This document shows, piece by piece, positions 31,841-43,682 of a stretch of DNA of 64,000 nt. How positions within the stretch are numbered: the first letter of the stretch is position 1; every line of letters starts with the position of its first letter. The translations under genes and the position numbers were made by a program. Below the pieces are notes generated by a model. The model had not been told where the DNA came from and did not search any database. It saw only the letters and a list, made by a program, of their open reading frames with translations. This DNA is from Caenorhabditis remanei (lineage: Eukaryota; Nematoda; Chromadorea; Rhabditida; Rhabditidae). Location: positions 5,640,587-5,704,586 of the forward strand of contig NC_071333.1 of assembly GCF_010183535.1 (NCBI RefSeq). Direction: 5' to 3'.

Positions 31841-32864
31841 ACGTAAAACTTTTTGAATAACAGAATATAGTAGAATGTGGTACCAAAAAAATGTCCAAGG
31901 ATGAAGATAATAACTGATTTGGAGACACACAAATCAAAGAGAAGAGACAACAAATGTGAACAAAGAATGAGACGAAAATGCAAATTAGTACCTACATGGG
32001 CGGGACTTCGTATGACCTTTCGGTGGATACGGTAGCTACGTAAGCCCCCTGACGGATCAGACTCAGGATAGAGATCTAACCATCTGGCTTTCTAATGATC
32101 CAGCCTGGATTGAGTAATAAGCGGAACGATTTTATATTAAATGATACATAATTACCGGCAAACGTCGGGACTAATTATCAGATTATTTCACGACACACGA
32201 ATACAACACTGCACCTGGATAGAGCGGCTTGTTCAAACGTTCAACGCATTGCACAAAATATGTCTAATTAATGCATATCGAGATGCAAATCTAACCATCT
32301 GCCCCGTTTCTCTTTGCATCAGAAATGAAACAAACAGGTAATAATGCACTTTTCAAAAAACCAGTAATAATGGGGTACCTACTAGTGTCACGCGGGTTTC
32401 TTAATGAAAAATATCAAGAATTAGATACATTTAAAATCTTTGTCTCATATTACACTTGTAGTAGGACAAAACTATAGTTAGACAAAAACGTTGATTTTGA
32501 AATTAAAAATAAGTTCCAAAGTAAGCAAAAATTGAAAAAATTTGTTTTTTTTTGCAATGTAATCCATATTTCCCCTTAACAGATTATCGTTCATTTGATT
32601 TTTAGTATTTTTTTTTGTAAAAGCTTTTTCTAGCAAGTTAGAGCTAGGCAAAGAGAACAACTCTAATTTCTCGCGATTTCACTTTGTAATTTCACTTTGG
32701 AATGCTTGAGAAAGTGAATAATTTACAGCTCTGTAACCTTATACAAACTGTTTATACAAAATAAGTGTCAACTACAAAACTGAAATGCTAGTTGGATGTG
32801 AAACCAAAAAGAGAAAGTTGCATTTCGTCTGGCAGTTGGCTCTTCTTGACGTTGTTGCCATCGT

Positions 32865-33083
32865 TTATGGTCCAAGATAGCAAGACTGATCAGTGCGAGC
32901 CTTGAAGACTTGTTGTCCTGGATTGGTATTTCCTCCCGATCCTTGGTTTTGGTTGTTGCTGGCTCCTCCACCACTTCCACCGGATGCATAATCTTCACGA
33001 GCGTATCCAGACGATGAGGCATTCGATCCCATGTAGCCGGAGCTGTATCCACCAGCGCTCAAGTAAGCCGACTTGTCCGCCAT
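32865..33083 (-). CDS. Gly/Ser-rich small protein, 72 aa
   Basis: This is a single-exon frame starting MADKSAYLSAGGYSSGYMGS and ending in DQSCYLGP. Gly, Ser, Asn and Tyr make up most of it (GGSGGGASNNQNQGSGGN). There is no signal peptide and one Cys, near the C-terminus. Codon use is clean, and the low-complexity Tyr/Gly/Ser pattern resembles disordered, condensation-prone proteins, but no function can be assigned. The frame in which the same DNA gives a longer product is compositionally odd and I treat it as a shadow. Confidence 0.6.
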   Translation of the reverse strand: MADKSAYLSAGGYSSGYMGSNASSSGYAREDYASGGSGGGASNNQNQGSGGNTNPGQQVFKARTDQSCYLGP

Positions 33084-33879
33084 TGCTGTTTTCGATTGAG
33101 GGTTGTTCAGAGAGAAAGGTTTTCAGAATACTGTAGTTCTGTGATTAATTAACGCCGTGAGGCAATTAGTAGCCAAAAAACCAGCACGGTATATAGTTTT
33201 CCAATAATTTTGGTAATTCAATTAAAATTTTTTCAAATGATGTAATATAATTTTTCATATTTCACTGTGCCAAGGTTGTTAAGAAATTTCCTTAAATAAA
33301 TGGTAGTATAGCACACATTATCTAAGATAATTCAATTCTTATACCAAAAACGTAAAAAGTTATGTTCAAACATCATATAGCAGCAGAAAATGAAAAGAAA
33401 AAAGAAAAAGCAAACGGCGCCCCAGCCACTTCATTCAACCATCTATCTCTTTTCTCGCTCCTCTCTTTCTTTTGCCATGTTCACTCGCACTTTTCAATGC
33501 TGTCCGGCTCGACGGATTTCTTTTTTGTGTTGTTTTGGAGGCTGAAAGCGTTCTACACTGAGATGAAGATTTTTGTAGTAAATAGCTGAATGGATATTAT
33601 TTCGTTTCCCGAGAAAGTCTTCAGCTGGTTTTGAATGAAATTATGCTGCTGGGAAACCCCACAGAGAAGATACTAGATGATCATTAAGCCACCTTGCGTT
33701 TTGAGCGTTATTCGTAGTGCCAAGTTGATATATTTCCGTACTGCTCATTCCCCAGTAATCTTTCGGTTATTATAAACTACTGGATTGAAGAATATGACAA
33801 GCCGGATAAGAAATGATGCAATTGCAGAACAAATGTATCTGAAAAACAAAGGAAGATTGCAGAAAACAGAAGTAGGAGA
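33084..33879. other. Intergenic stretch, no gene seen
   Basis: It probably contains the promoter of the minus-strand Gly/Ser-rich gene. A 75-codon ORF on the plus strand has no support. Confidence 0.35.
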
Positions 33880-34464
33880 ACAACGGACGAGAGGATTTTC
33901 TGTCATTTCACTCCTCTCCATCCTACGTTTTCTTGTCCCATTAACCGCACTTTTTTCGGATGCTCAATACAAGATATTTATTACACTTAACTGCAAGATG
34001 CCGTCCGCAATTCAAGCAATTTAATGATATGGAACAGAATCTATTGAACTCTGGATTCCCAGCAGTCGAAACACTCAAGAAATGCCAGGATACTGTAAAG
34101 AGGCAATGGATTGCATCAGTGGGGGCAGTGTGATGTTAACAAGGAAAAGATGAACGAAATTTCGGAAACGTGTGAGGCTATTGATTTTAAGTAAAATGAA
34201 CATCAATCTGAAATCTTTTCAACTTTGCAATTTTCAGCTGAAAGCAAGCAAGAACATAACCAACTTAAGGCCAAGAAACAATGTATTGAGAATGATTTAG
34301 GAAAGTTTTGTGAGGACTCTAATCTAAAAAGTTTCCGTGAGGTATTTTGGGAATTGAGATTTTTTGAGTCTAAAATTCTTATTTTCAGATCTAGGACTAC
34401 GCCAGCAAGTTTGTCGGATGTCCAGTTCATTGATTCATTTTTAGTGTGTCAACTTATTTTCTAG
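33880..34464 (+). pseudogene. Possible T20D4.11-like (DUF19) secreted-protein relic
   Basis: A hydrophobic leader (LLSILRFLVPLTALFSDAQY) is followed in another frame by RCRPQFKQFNDMEQNLL and TLKKCQDTVKRQW. In yet another frame comes CDVNKEKMNEISETCEAIDF. After a possible intron (donor GTAAAATG at about 34189, acceptor TTTTCAG at 34235) come CIENDLGKFCEDSNLKSFRE and YASKFVGCP. The spacing of Cys among Lys/Glu-rich helices resembles nematode T20D4.11-like/DUF19 secreted proteins, which usually carry a C-terminal 'W-FR/FR...' block. At least two frame changes are needed, so it appears broken. The family call is tentative. Confidence 0.35.
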
Positions 34465-34530
34465 TGCTTCGTTAATCTGGAACGAACCTATTCTCTGAAA
34501 TACAAATTTTTAAAAAAGGGAAAAAAGAGT

Positions 34531-34602
34531 TTCCTGCTGCAGGCATCGAACCAATGTCGCCACGGCCACAACGTGGAGTACTAACCACTATACTAAATGT
34601 AA
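34531..34602 (-). tRNA. tRNA-His (GTG) pseudogene
   Basis: The minus strand holds GTATAGTGGTTAGTACTCC, then the anticodon arm CCACG-TTGTGGC-CGTGG with anticodon GTG (His). These are characteristic of eukaryotic tRNA-His. The acceptor (TTACATT) no longer pairs with the 3' end, and the T arm (ATTGGTTCGATGCC) has lost its stem. It lies 112 bases from an intact tRNA-Val on the other strand. Confidence 0.7.
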
Positions 34603-34714
34603 GCAGGTCGAAAGAACTCCGCCCACAATGATTTTTCCTTACCGGTGAAATGAAAAGTGGAAAGAGAGAAAAACGGAGAGAATATGTAGGCAACAATAAC
34701 CGATCTATGCCAGA

Positions 34715-34787
34715 GGTTTCGTGGTGTAGTGGTTATCACATCTGTCTAACACACAGAAGGTCGGCGGTTCGATCCCGCCCGAAATCA
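34715..34787 (+). tRNA. tRNA-Val (AAC)
   Basis: This is a full cloverleaf of 73 bases. The acceptor arm pairs GGTTTCG with CGAAATC and the discriminator is A. The D-arm is GTGTAGTGGTTATCAC. The anticodon stem is TCTGT/ACAGA with loop CTAACAC, giving anticodon AAC. The T arm is GGCGG-TTCGATC-CCGCC. A and B boxes are intact, so it should be transcribed by RNA polymerase III. It decodes GTT. Confidence 0.95.
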
Positions 34788-36708
34788 CCTGTTTTTGTAG
34801 ATGTTTCTGATTTTTTGTCACAGCCTATACCAAATTTAGGAAAATTTTTCGGCGGAAGGCTGAATAAAATGACAAACACGATTTTTCTATATTTTGTTGT
34901 AAAAAGCCCCTAATAATGGTTAAGTAAGTGTAAAATTTAGTTTTAATGAAAAAAACTGTTAGGTTTCAAGCAATAAGCCTGAATAAGTATCAGTGAATTC
35001 GATAAGGCGGACAAATTTTATCAGTTTGGCGAAATTTTACAACTCGGTAATTGCAACTTTTTGAACATTTCGTTTTGGAAATGACATAAAGTTTTTATAA
35101 AAGTATAATAGACTGAGAAAAAAGTGGGAACATGTATTTCAATATGCACACTCAAGCATAATAATGCAATGATTCTCGATTTCCAAAAACACGCTCATAT
35201 CCTCTGGACTCCACTCACTGCCAACTAACATCAGACTCCTGCAGTTATTCAACGAAGATTTGACTTATAAAAATATAGTGGTTTGACAGAAGCCATAATT
35301 TTTAAAATGAAAGTTCATTAGCACTATCATAGGCCTTATAAAATCTTCAAAAGAGAACTAATATCTCACATCTGTTTCCAGGAGATTTTTTCGATAGAAA
35401 CCCAAATTGTTTGTAAATTCAGAGTATATTCGATAATTATAAAGATCATTTAACTTTTGAATTTTCTGACCGAGAGAGTTCGGACTAATTTCGAATTATT
35501 TCTGTTCTTGACGCAATAACAGAGCTTCATAGCAAAACAAAGAAATACTTCAAAGCACATTCGACATTGTGCAACTTTTGTTGGCCACTATACATTGTGT
35601 GGGCAACACGTTCTGTCATCCTGTCAAGAATGAAAGTTATCCGAAGGTGGTATGAATGCTCTACATGAATTCGTAGAAAACTCCAAATAATAATTGGTTG
35701 ACTGCTTTACAATTACCGTAAACTTTCTATTTGAGATATCTTAGTTCCTTTGTTTGATTCCTATAAATGTTCCAAGAAGTTCAATTTTTTCCTTTTATGA
35801 ATAATTTGATTGCATACATTTGTAAAATCATGAAGACCCCAAGATCACAAGTATGACACAGCTTCTTTGATATTGTAGTGACTACTCAGAACAAATATAT
35901 TATCTATCTAAGTCTCTACCATTATTAATTCCCTCCATTTTTACAAACTCGCGACCAACTTTGCTCCCCACTTCCTTTCCCTTATTTTCGATTTGAGTTT
36001 AAACACATCCCTGCATTCATTAGATGTTTAGAGACTATGTCTCCTTGTTTACGACTTGTAACCGCCAAATCCCTCAAGATCGATAATTTCGAGAGAGTCC
36101 CCCTTTCCCCGCCATTACCTGCTGGCTCCGTTCTATGTCGCTTCCCCTCTTCCCCTGCTCTTGAGATAGCCGGAGGCTCACACAACCCTTCATTAGCCGA
36201 CTGATGTAGTAATAGAAGAATATAAAAAGGAAGAGGGGACTCAAGAAGAAGAGGAGAGCGCGGGGGCATGGCAACCGACTCAAACGAGCAAGTTGAGGCG
36301 CCACTCGGGAAGAGAGCCAATCGATGTGTGTGAGCCGCCCGATTCTCGTCCAAACGTTGAAAGAAGAGACAGCGCCATATGCTGGGCGAAACATAGGCGG
36401 AGCCAGATGGAACGAACTAATGGAGGTGGTAATTGTGGACAAGTTATCGGCGGAAGACAGAGATGACTAACGAGTCTATCCTTTAATGAGCCCTTTTAAG
36501 TATAAAGCGCGATAACTGGAAATGCTGACATTCTAAATATCCAAAGTGTTGAACATTGGTCAACAGTTGAAAGTACCGTACATCTAAAATCAAACTGTAA
36601 AAGATACATCCTCGAATACGATAGTTATTTATTCACTTTGGAAGGATTTCATTTCAAGAAGAAAAGAAGAAAAACGTAGGGCAGATTTTGGATAACTCGA
36701 GGAAATTA
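34788..36708. other. Intergenic stretch with GC-richer promoter-like patch
   Basis: No exon is supported. At 36100-36420 the sequence is distinctly GC-richer and contains GAGATAGCCGGAGGC and a TATA-like GAATATAAAAAGG. The first resembles a motif upstream of the gene at 40497 (AATAGCCGGAGGCG). A short plus-strand frame from 36268 (MATDSNEQVEAPLGKR) could start a small gene but ends after 21 codons. Confidence 0.35.
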
Positions 36709-37035
36709 TTATAGTTGTTGTAGTGGAGCATAATGTCCTCCGTTCTTCTTTCTCATGTAGTACGGGAGCGGCGACTCGTCAACGACTTCGTACTCGTCGT
36801 CATAATGGTCGACCATCCGCTCCATGATCTCCTCGAGGTCCTTCTCTCGACGCATCTTGAGTTCCTGGCGGATCCAAGCAAGACGGGCGTGGTAGGCGAT
36901 GAAGATGGCGAGGATGAAAGCGATGACCACTGGAATGCCGACCGCCAGTTTCCAGAGGATTGAAGTGCTGCTTGGGAAGATCTCACAGATTGGAGCAACG
37001 GAATCCGAGAGTGCACGGTTCGAGACGACGGTCAT
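36709..37035 (-). CDS. Single-pass membrane protein, 108 aa
   Basis: This single-exon frame starts MTVVSNRALSDSVAPICEIF and has one strong membrane span at about residues 27-49. It is followed by a basic, charged helix (ARLAWIRQELKMRREKDLEE) and an acidic then Tyr-containing tail. The absence of a cleavable signal and the positive residues after the span suggest N-out, C-in topology. An acceptor-like TTTCAG lies just upstream of the ATG (about 37042), suggesting spliced-leader addition. The neighbour at 37912-38196 has the same plan. I do not recognise the family. Confidence 0.7.
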   Translation of the reverse strand: MTVVSNRALSDSVAPICEIFPSSTSILWKLAVGIPVVIAFILAIFIAYHARLAWIRQELKMRREKDLEEIMERMVDHYDDEYEVVDESPLPYYMRKKNGGHYAPLQQL

Positions 37036-37911
37036 TGTTCACCTGAAATATGAAAAGAATATTGCAGGAAAACAAAAACTGTTCAACAAAAAGAATTGTA
37101 AAGTTTTTGAAAGAGTGAGAGAGAACTAAAAAGTAGTCACCGTTCTCCTAATGAGCCGTGATATGAAATGAAGATATTTAAGTTTTTGTTATAGCAATAT
37201 ACAATCTCCTCAATAACAACTCTTTACTGAAACCTCAAGGGGCCTGCTAGACAGATATCTGAAGCGTCAAAGTAAAGGTAAAACATAAATCTGTTCGTAA
37301 CGTGCCATAATATTGAAATTAGAGGTTGTCGTTCAAGAAAAATAAAAACAAAGCATTCTATGATATCTAGAAATCTGGGTAGTTGATTTAGAACGGAAGT
37401 CCGGTTTAGAACAACCAGAAATGGAATAGAAAAGAATCGAGGATTCTGAATAACTCTAAAAATACCAAAAATACCTGAGTAGACTTCCATAAGGAGCGTT
37501 TTATTTGTTTTGTAGTAATAGATACAATATGATTATGAAGAAAGAATTGAGGCATTGCTCATATTTTCGTTTCTGATTTTTATATCGGATCCGACTTTCT
37601 TGACAGAACGTGGCGAAAGTTGCTGTCTGGAAACTAAGAAAACTTTTTTCCAGAAAGCTGTTCCTAAATTCTTCACAAATGAACATTCCTTACCTGAAAA
37701 CAGACAATTCTGAAGGATTATTTTGAATCGGATTCTCTGTGGCAGGAAAAATAAGAAAAAGACATTTGATCACTGGATGATAAAACAACCGATATAGACC
37801 ACCAATATATATCATTGCACCATACAGTATTATGCGACTGAGAACATGTTGATTTCATTGATTGAGTTGCGTCTAAAAAAGAACGGTCCTGAACTTTTTC
37901 ATTTTTTGAAC

Positions 37912-38196
37912 TTACGGTGGTTGGCGGCGGTATAGACCTAACCGTTGGAGGCGACGAATCCCTGGAGGAGCAGGAACATTACGGTTTCGAAACTTGTTGA
38001 CCTGGCTTCGTAGACACCACCACGCTCTTTTGCGCAGTTTTTCCAGATCTTTCAACCAGATCTCATACCATGAGAAATAGTGAACGATGGTTACAAAAAT
38101 AACTATGAGGAGAATTGCTAACAGATATAGTAGAATAAAGTAGTTGTAGGGTTGGCGGAAGTGATGAAGAATTTCTTCTTTATACATAATATACAT
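37912..38196 (-). CDS. Single-pass membrane protein, 94 aa
   Basis: I start at the ATG at 38196 because an acceptor-like ATTACAG lies just upstream at about 38206; an in-frame extension upstream would lack an ATG. The product has a membrane span (YFILLYLLAILLIVIFVTIV) followed by a charged helix (WLKDLEKLRKRAWW) and an Arg-rich end, RRLQRLGLYRRQPP. The stop TAA overlaps a strong splice donor (CCACC-GTAAGT), so the C-terminus could be extended by a downstream exon. The same span-then-charged-helix plan occurs in the gene 900 bases downstream on this strand, suggesting a tandem pair, with low sequence identity. Confidence 0.6.
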   Translation of the reverse strand: MYIMYKEEILHHFRQPYNYFILLYLLAILLIVIFVTIVHYFSWYEIWLKDLEKLRKRAWWCLRSQVNKFRNRNVPAPPGIRRLQRLGLYRRQPP

Positions 38197-40248
38197 GATT
38201 GAGAGCTGTAATTGATTAAAATAGAGCAATAGTTAGAAAATTGTCATTAAACTTACTCACAGAAATTGATTATCGTCAAATATCAAAGTCCTAATAAAGT
38301 CAAAAATAGAGCCGAGAGAAAAAGAGGAAGGTTAATTGAACACAAGTGAAGCAAGTGAGAGATTGTTAACCATAAATCTCAAATTTTACTTAATCCCCTG
38401 TTCCCCGAGGACTACTTGCTCGAAGTCTACGCGTTTTTTGTTGTTCTTCACATGACCTAAATTTTGGTCACAAAATATGATTGTTCATGGAATGGGTTAT
38501 CTTTTTTTGCAGAGATTGACCGTGCGGAAGATAAGGAAAAAGAGTATTTTAAAAAATTTGAGTGGTATAGATGATGATTTTGACGAGTGAAACGGAACTA
38601 AGATTTCCGCCTTCCGATTTTCGTTTTGCGATTTCCGACTACCGTCTACCTTAGGAAAACGTTTAGTTATATTCTCCGTTTTGTAATAACGACGAAATTT
38701 GATTGAAGTAACAAGTGTAAGTTCATACGAGAAAGTGGTCAAACATTCAATTTCAAATGTTGCATTTAGAAAATCTATCACGGTGTTCTGGGTATCTAGT
38801 TATGTAAATCTCAAAATTTCTGAGCTAGCACAACAATTTCTTCATGCAAATTCTTTTTCCACTTCTAGCGTTTGACCTCCAGGTTCTAATAAAGTATTCT
38901 TCACAACACTGTATTATTATGATCTTAGAATGTTAAAAATAACAAGACGATATGTGCAAAAAACCAGCAGAGGAGAAATTATAACATTTTTAAGAGTTCC
39001 CATATTAGTTTCCATAGAAAAACAGAAAAAAAAACAGTGTCACCTTGGAATTTGTCAATCTTTTGTATTTGAATCTCTTCACTTTTAGTGCCACTGACGA
39101 TTCAACCACATTACTTCAATTTGAAGACACTATTGTGAAACTTCCGACTTTCGTTTTTTCGGTTCTAAAAACTCCCTGATTCCGACATGCATATTGATTT
39201 TTTCATTCTCAATTCCCAACTCCTGATGATTTTTTTTCTCCGGCAATTACATTCTCTTTTATTTAAATGATGCATTTCCGTTTGCAAATGTATTTAGGTT
39301 AAACGAATCTATTCAATCAATATTTTGTCGAGTGTTCACGGCAGATCCCATTTGATGTTACACTGTCCTCTCCCAAAAATTGACAAACAGAACTGAAAAA
39401 TCTTCCTCGCCATTTGCCCAACTTTTACTTGCGTAAGCAGTCATAATCTATACAATTAGCGTCTAAATGCCCGTGGTCTAGCAGATATTGTGTTTTACTT
39501 TTCCTAAAATAGAATGAGTATCTGATTCACCAAACTCACTTCCGCCATTGCGTTTGGTTTAAGCTAATTACCATGAGAGATATGTGTACATCAGGAGACC
39601 TTAGTGTTCCAGCATCTGAAACAGTACGAGTTTCACTCTGATTGCGCCTTTTCTCAGTATTAGACTTTTATACCGCACCAAGGAAGATGGGAATTTTATT
39701 GAAGAAGACCTCGGGAAGAAAGTTAGTTTTAATGTTGGTCTGATGACTCGGAAGAATACTGTATTCACAAGGATTTATTCTAATAACGGAAAACACCTGA
39801 AAGCATAATTTAAAGTTGAATAAATGCCTTGCAAATTAGTCAACAGGTACCACTATCGGATTGCTTACAAGCACAAATCAGAAAAACTGGACATGAGCAG
39901 AGGAATTGAAAAAAAACCGTAGCCCAAAAATTTCGTAGAGTTCGAACCCGTGATTTGCTATAATCATCACAGTGTAGGACAAGCTCCTCTAATAGATTCC
40001 ATTAATTCAGCGGCAAAAAGCTAATCAAAGGAGAGTTAGAGAAGCCAGCACTGTTTCAGATGATGGAATTTCTGATATTTTCAACAGACTATGATTTTCA
40101 AACTTGCCAGACTCGCAGATCCCTTTTTTTTACCCATACATCCATCTTACGTTCTCTTCTTCAAACATAGTGATTTATGAGTTATAACCACACATATTAC
40201 CGTAATCTTGCTTTCTTCCCCATTAGAACTCGATCTTCCACTTTTTCG
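38197..40248. other. Intergenic stretch with a tRNA-like block
   Basis: No exon is supported. On the minus strand at about 39940-40005 there is a good B-box (CACGGGTTCGAACTC) preceded by GAGCTTGTCCTACA. This resembles the second half of a tRNA, but the acceptor arm is missing. Confidence 0.35.
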
Positions 40249-40345
40249 AATAGCCGGAGGCGAGTCTGTAAAAAACCATAATTATCATACTGAAAGAACA
40301 TAAGAGAGTATGAGGCAGGTGAGAAACGAATGCTGTCATTATAGT
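40249..40345 (+). promoter_or_regulatory. Upstream block shared with the gene at 43683
   Basis: The block contains TAGCCGGAGGCGAG, then ATAATTATCATACTGAAAGA, a GAGAGTATGAG element and GAGAAACGAATGCTGTCATT. The same elements in the same order recur at 43465-43560. Each lies 120-250 bases before the ATG of a small gene with a CC-basic N-terminus. Confidence 0.6.
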
Positions 40346-40496
40346 ACGCCCAGTTTATTACTTTTTTTTTCAACTTGTATTCCTATGTTTTCCTCAAAAT
40401 GTTTTTGCTAGATTCCATTTTTTCTATTGGTCTTTGAATCTTTCCCTACACCCTTCTGTAAAAATTAGTTTTTCAGAATCAAATTCGAAGGCCAGA

Positions 40497-40884
40497 ATGA
40501 GCAATTATTTTGCAATTATTTGTTGTTTTCGTAAGAAAACCAATTCGCAACCACAACAAGAAATAGTTCAAAGAGATGAGGTACATTTATAAAATTAGTT
40601 CTTATACCTTAAGTATTATTATTTTTCAGAATAATCACAACTCAAACAAACAGGACATGCATAACGAGAGTCCAATTGAGACACCAGTAGAAGTCGGGAA
40701 TGCCAGCGAGAGTATTGAAGAAGAAGAAACTTCTACAGGTGAAGTTGAAAGAGAGGAAATAAAAAGAGCCCTCGAGAGAGGAGCAACAGTTACACGGGTT
40801 GAAAAAATTAGTATTATTCCAGACCCACCAAGAGCACGAAGAAGCACGATGATGTCGGCGGATGGACAAACTGGTCATGATTGA
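40497..40884 (+). CDS. Small acidic protein with CC-basic N-terminus, 112 aa
   Basis: Two exons, 40497-40580 and 40630-40884, join in phase 0 over a 49-base intron. The start MSNYFAIICCFRKKTNSQPQ places two adjacent Cys just before a basic patch, a pattern typical of palmitoylated, membrane-tethered proteins. The rest is hydrophilic and acidic (ASESIEEEETSTGEVEREEI), ending near STMMSADGQTGHD. A TTTTTCAG lies about 20 bases before the ATG, a likely spliced-leader acceptor. It shares its upstream block and part of its downstream flank with the gene at 43683 and is probably its diverged tandem paralogue. Confidence 0.6.
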
Positions 40885-43464
40885 ATCATTCAGAAAATGA
40901 TATTCTTTTTGAAACGGGTCAATCGGTAAAATCAAAAGTCATTCTAAATGAAAGTCTGAAGATCGGTCTAGAAGAAGCTATCCACGGGAAACAGTGTCAA
41001 AACTGGAGTTTTGACCTACTCTGTCACTATTAGATTCAAAGAAAAAAAAGTAAAAAGCACGGAGAAACGTTTTTTAAAAACTATTTTGTCCCTTATTACT
41101 TTTTCTAGACTGATTTTAAGACCTACCATCAAGATTTATTTTTCGATTTTACACGAAATTCTACGTCGATCTCATTCTCTATTGTTTCTTTTCAATATTC
41201 CTGAGTAACACCTAGTCGTTCTAGGCAAAGAGAAACCGGGTCCATCTACTAAGCCTCCAGGTCCAAAACGCCCCTTTGTTTCTACATACTAGAATTTTAA
41301 GGTCATTCTCTTCATTTGATGTATTTCCTTATTAGCTCCCTACAAATACACATTTGAGTGAAAATGTTTCCAAAAATTCGGAGTTTCCATTGTGAATCGA
41401 TTCGTATTAATTGAAACACGAAAAAGCATATTCGTAGTTATTTCAAGCTCATCAACCGAATTTTAAAAACACTTTCATCTAACTGGACTACTTGATTTTC
41501 TTATTTTTTCTGATTTTACATTATTGTTGTTGATAATTCATCCCCGCCCCTCTCATCTAATGTCTCCGATTAATTATCAAAACTTATTTATGTTCAAACC
41601 AATAAACTATTTCCCAATAAAAACAAAATGCTTCAAATTTGCTTATATGTATTTATCTACAGTAACTTTTCCGACTTAAGCGACGTCTTCTGTTTTTGAG
41701 ACGTCACGTTGGATTTCACAAAGTTGAAAAACAGTGTGTTGTAATGATGGAGAATGGGAGTTAAAGTTCAGTACAATTAGATGTTTTGGTGTGCGTAAAC
41801 AAGAGTGATCGAGATTTTTTGTCACAAACCACATTTAGTAAAGTTCGCTTTTTGATTTGGAACAGATATTCATTGCAAACATGAAAATTTTCTAATTTTC
41901 TTATGAATCCATTTTAACAAGAAAAATTAGAAATTATGAAGATAAGAAGTATAACCGAGGCTGTTATGCAAATCTAAGGCGTGTAGTTGAGTTTGTAGAT
42001 GCAAATTTGTGGAAAACCTGGCAGCAATATGTCGGTGACATTTACTAAAATGACAGCTTGGGAACTCAATACCGCAGGTGTAGGTATAATTATATATACC
42101 TGCCTGTCTCCCCGCCTTCGTTGGTTCATCCGGGAGGCATCTGCTCAATTAAGTATTCACCTTCTCAGAAAAGTATTCACATGACCGACTGGTCACAGGG
42201 TCCAGGCAACCCCCTTCCCCTTACCTTCTGAATATAAGACGGATATGTGAAATAAAACAACTTGGGAATCATCAATTGTTTATCAGATGTCATCAATTGT
42301 TTATAAAAGTTTTACCTGTAAATTTTTTTGAGGATATAATACAAATCTAATCGTTCAGTTTTATCAGGATATGTATTTAAATTGGGTAGTCCTACTTTGG
42401 TATTTTCGATTAGAGAGAGAGAGATTTGGTAACGATTCATAATATCAGGTGAGGGCAGTTGATTGTACATATGAATACAGACGCTTGATCAGATTCTAGA
42501 AAAACTACTTAAATTGGAACGAATCACGCTAGTCAATTTGTCAATGCAACATCACACGTGGCCATGACGAAAGTTACATATTTCTTGGCGTTTTTTTGAT
42601 TAAAGATCGCTATATTGACTCAAAACAACAAAACGATCTTGCATCTTGGCATCTATTGATATCTCAACGGCTTCACAGTTGTAGGGAACCGGGACAAGTG
42701 GTTTGTGGTTCAAGTAGATTTTGATTATTTTTGTTGATATCAATCAGATTGCTGTTGCGAATTGTATTTTTATTGTATGAGATACCCATCAAAAAACGAT
42801 CAGTCCAAATTCGTCTCGTTCAATCGGATTTTAATTAATGATTTGTAAAAGTATGTAATCAGCTTCCCAGAATTGATTTTCAACATAAACCCTCTTCAAT
42901 TTTGTCCCAGCAACTTTTCCCAAGATCTGGAAGAATATTCTGTTTTATACCGGCTTGGAGGCAAACAGAGTCGTGAGAATAACGTTTGATATCGTTTGAA
43001 AAAGCGACGAATTGGAAAAAATCTTTAATTTAAGTCTACCAAATTAATACTTTTTTTGGTTAACATCTTTTCTAAGGGATTGAATTCCATCAGTAAAGTT
43101 TAACGGATCCCTCGATAATCAAATTTCCCCTACTCTCTCGTTCCACAAGAAACATTAACAAATCCACTATTGTTTTGTATCTACCTAAAGAATTTTGAAG
43201 CTTATACTAAACATTAATTTCGCCAGTTTTGAATACCATATTAAACTTTAAGCTGATGACCCTGTTGTCCTCTAAGCCGGTATAAATATAGTACCCATCT
43301 GGGCTCCTCCTACGCTCTCCCTTCAGCCCGCATTAAAACAACTCTTTTCAGGCTAGTATTCAAAAACTCACTTCATCAATACCACGAAGAATACACATCA
43401 TCACAAAATCTACAGTAGTCCTTCTCTTCCCCTCCTCTCCAGCCTTCTCATGGTCTCTACAAAT
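40885..43464. other. Intergenic stretch, no gene seen
   Basis: No exon is supported. The segment at 41345-41420 (GTTTCCAAAAATTCGGAG and GTGAATCGATTCG) resembles 44375-44430 downstream of the paralogue, consistent with tandem duplication. A TATA-like GGTATAAATATAG lies at about 43273. Confidence 0.4.
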
Positions 43465-43560
43465 CAAGAAGCCGGGGGCGGGACATAAAAGTCTGTAATT
43501 ATCATAGTGTTAGAACATGAGAGAATATGAGAGAGATAAGAAACGAATGCTGTCATTATG
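43465..43560 (+). promoter_or_regulatory. Upstream block shared with the gene at 40497
   Basis: It contains AAGCCGGGGGCGGGAC, TAATTATCATAGTG, GAACATGAGAGAATATGAG and AAACGAATGCTGTCATTATG, in the same order as at 40249-40345. The conservation contrasts with the weak similarity of the encoded proteins, so a regulatory role is plausible. Confidence 0.6.
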
Positions 43561-43682
43561 TGGCTCGAGCTTTTTCACTTTTTTCATTTATTTTTTTCGA
43601 ACTTGTGTTTGAAGTTTCTCTCCGGTTTCTTCCCGAATAACGACGTTTATTTTTCCATATTCCTCGAGCAAGTCAATTTCAG

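Larger units (their letters stand above)
30639..32767. other. Gene-free stretch with a MITE and a hairpin
   Basis: The hAT-like MITE and the hairpin near 31769 are listed separately. The remaining ORFs are short and unsupported. Confidence 0.45.

Noticed and set aside
36074..36442. 122-codon minus-strand ORF near 36.2 kb
   Set aside because: Low-complexity, no splice or start logic, and the opposite strand looks like a promoter patch.
39940..40005. tRNA gene on the minus strand
   Set aside because: Only a B-box-like half is present; the acceptor stem and a proper anticodon arm cannot be formed.
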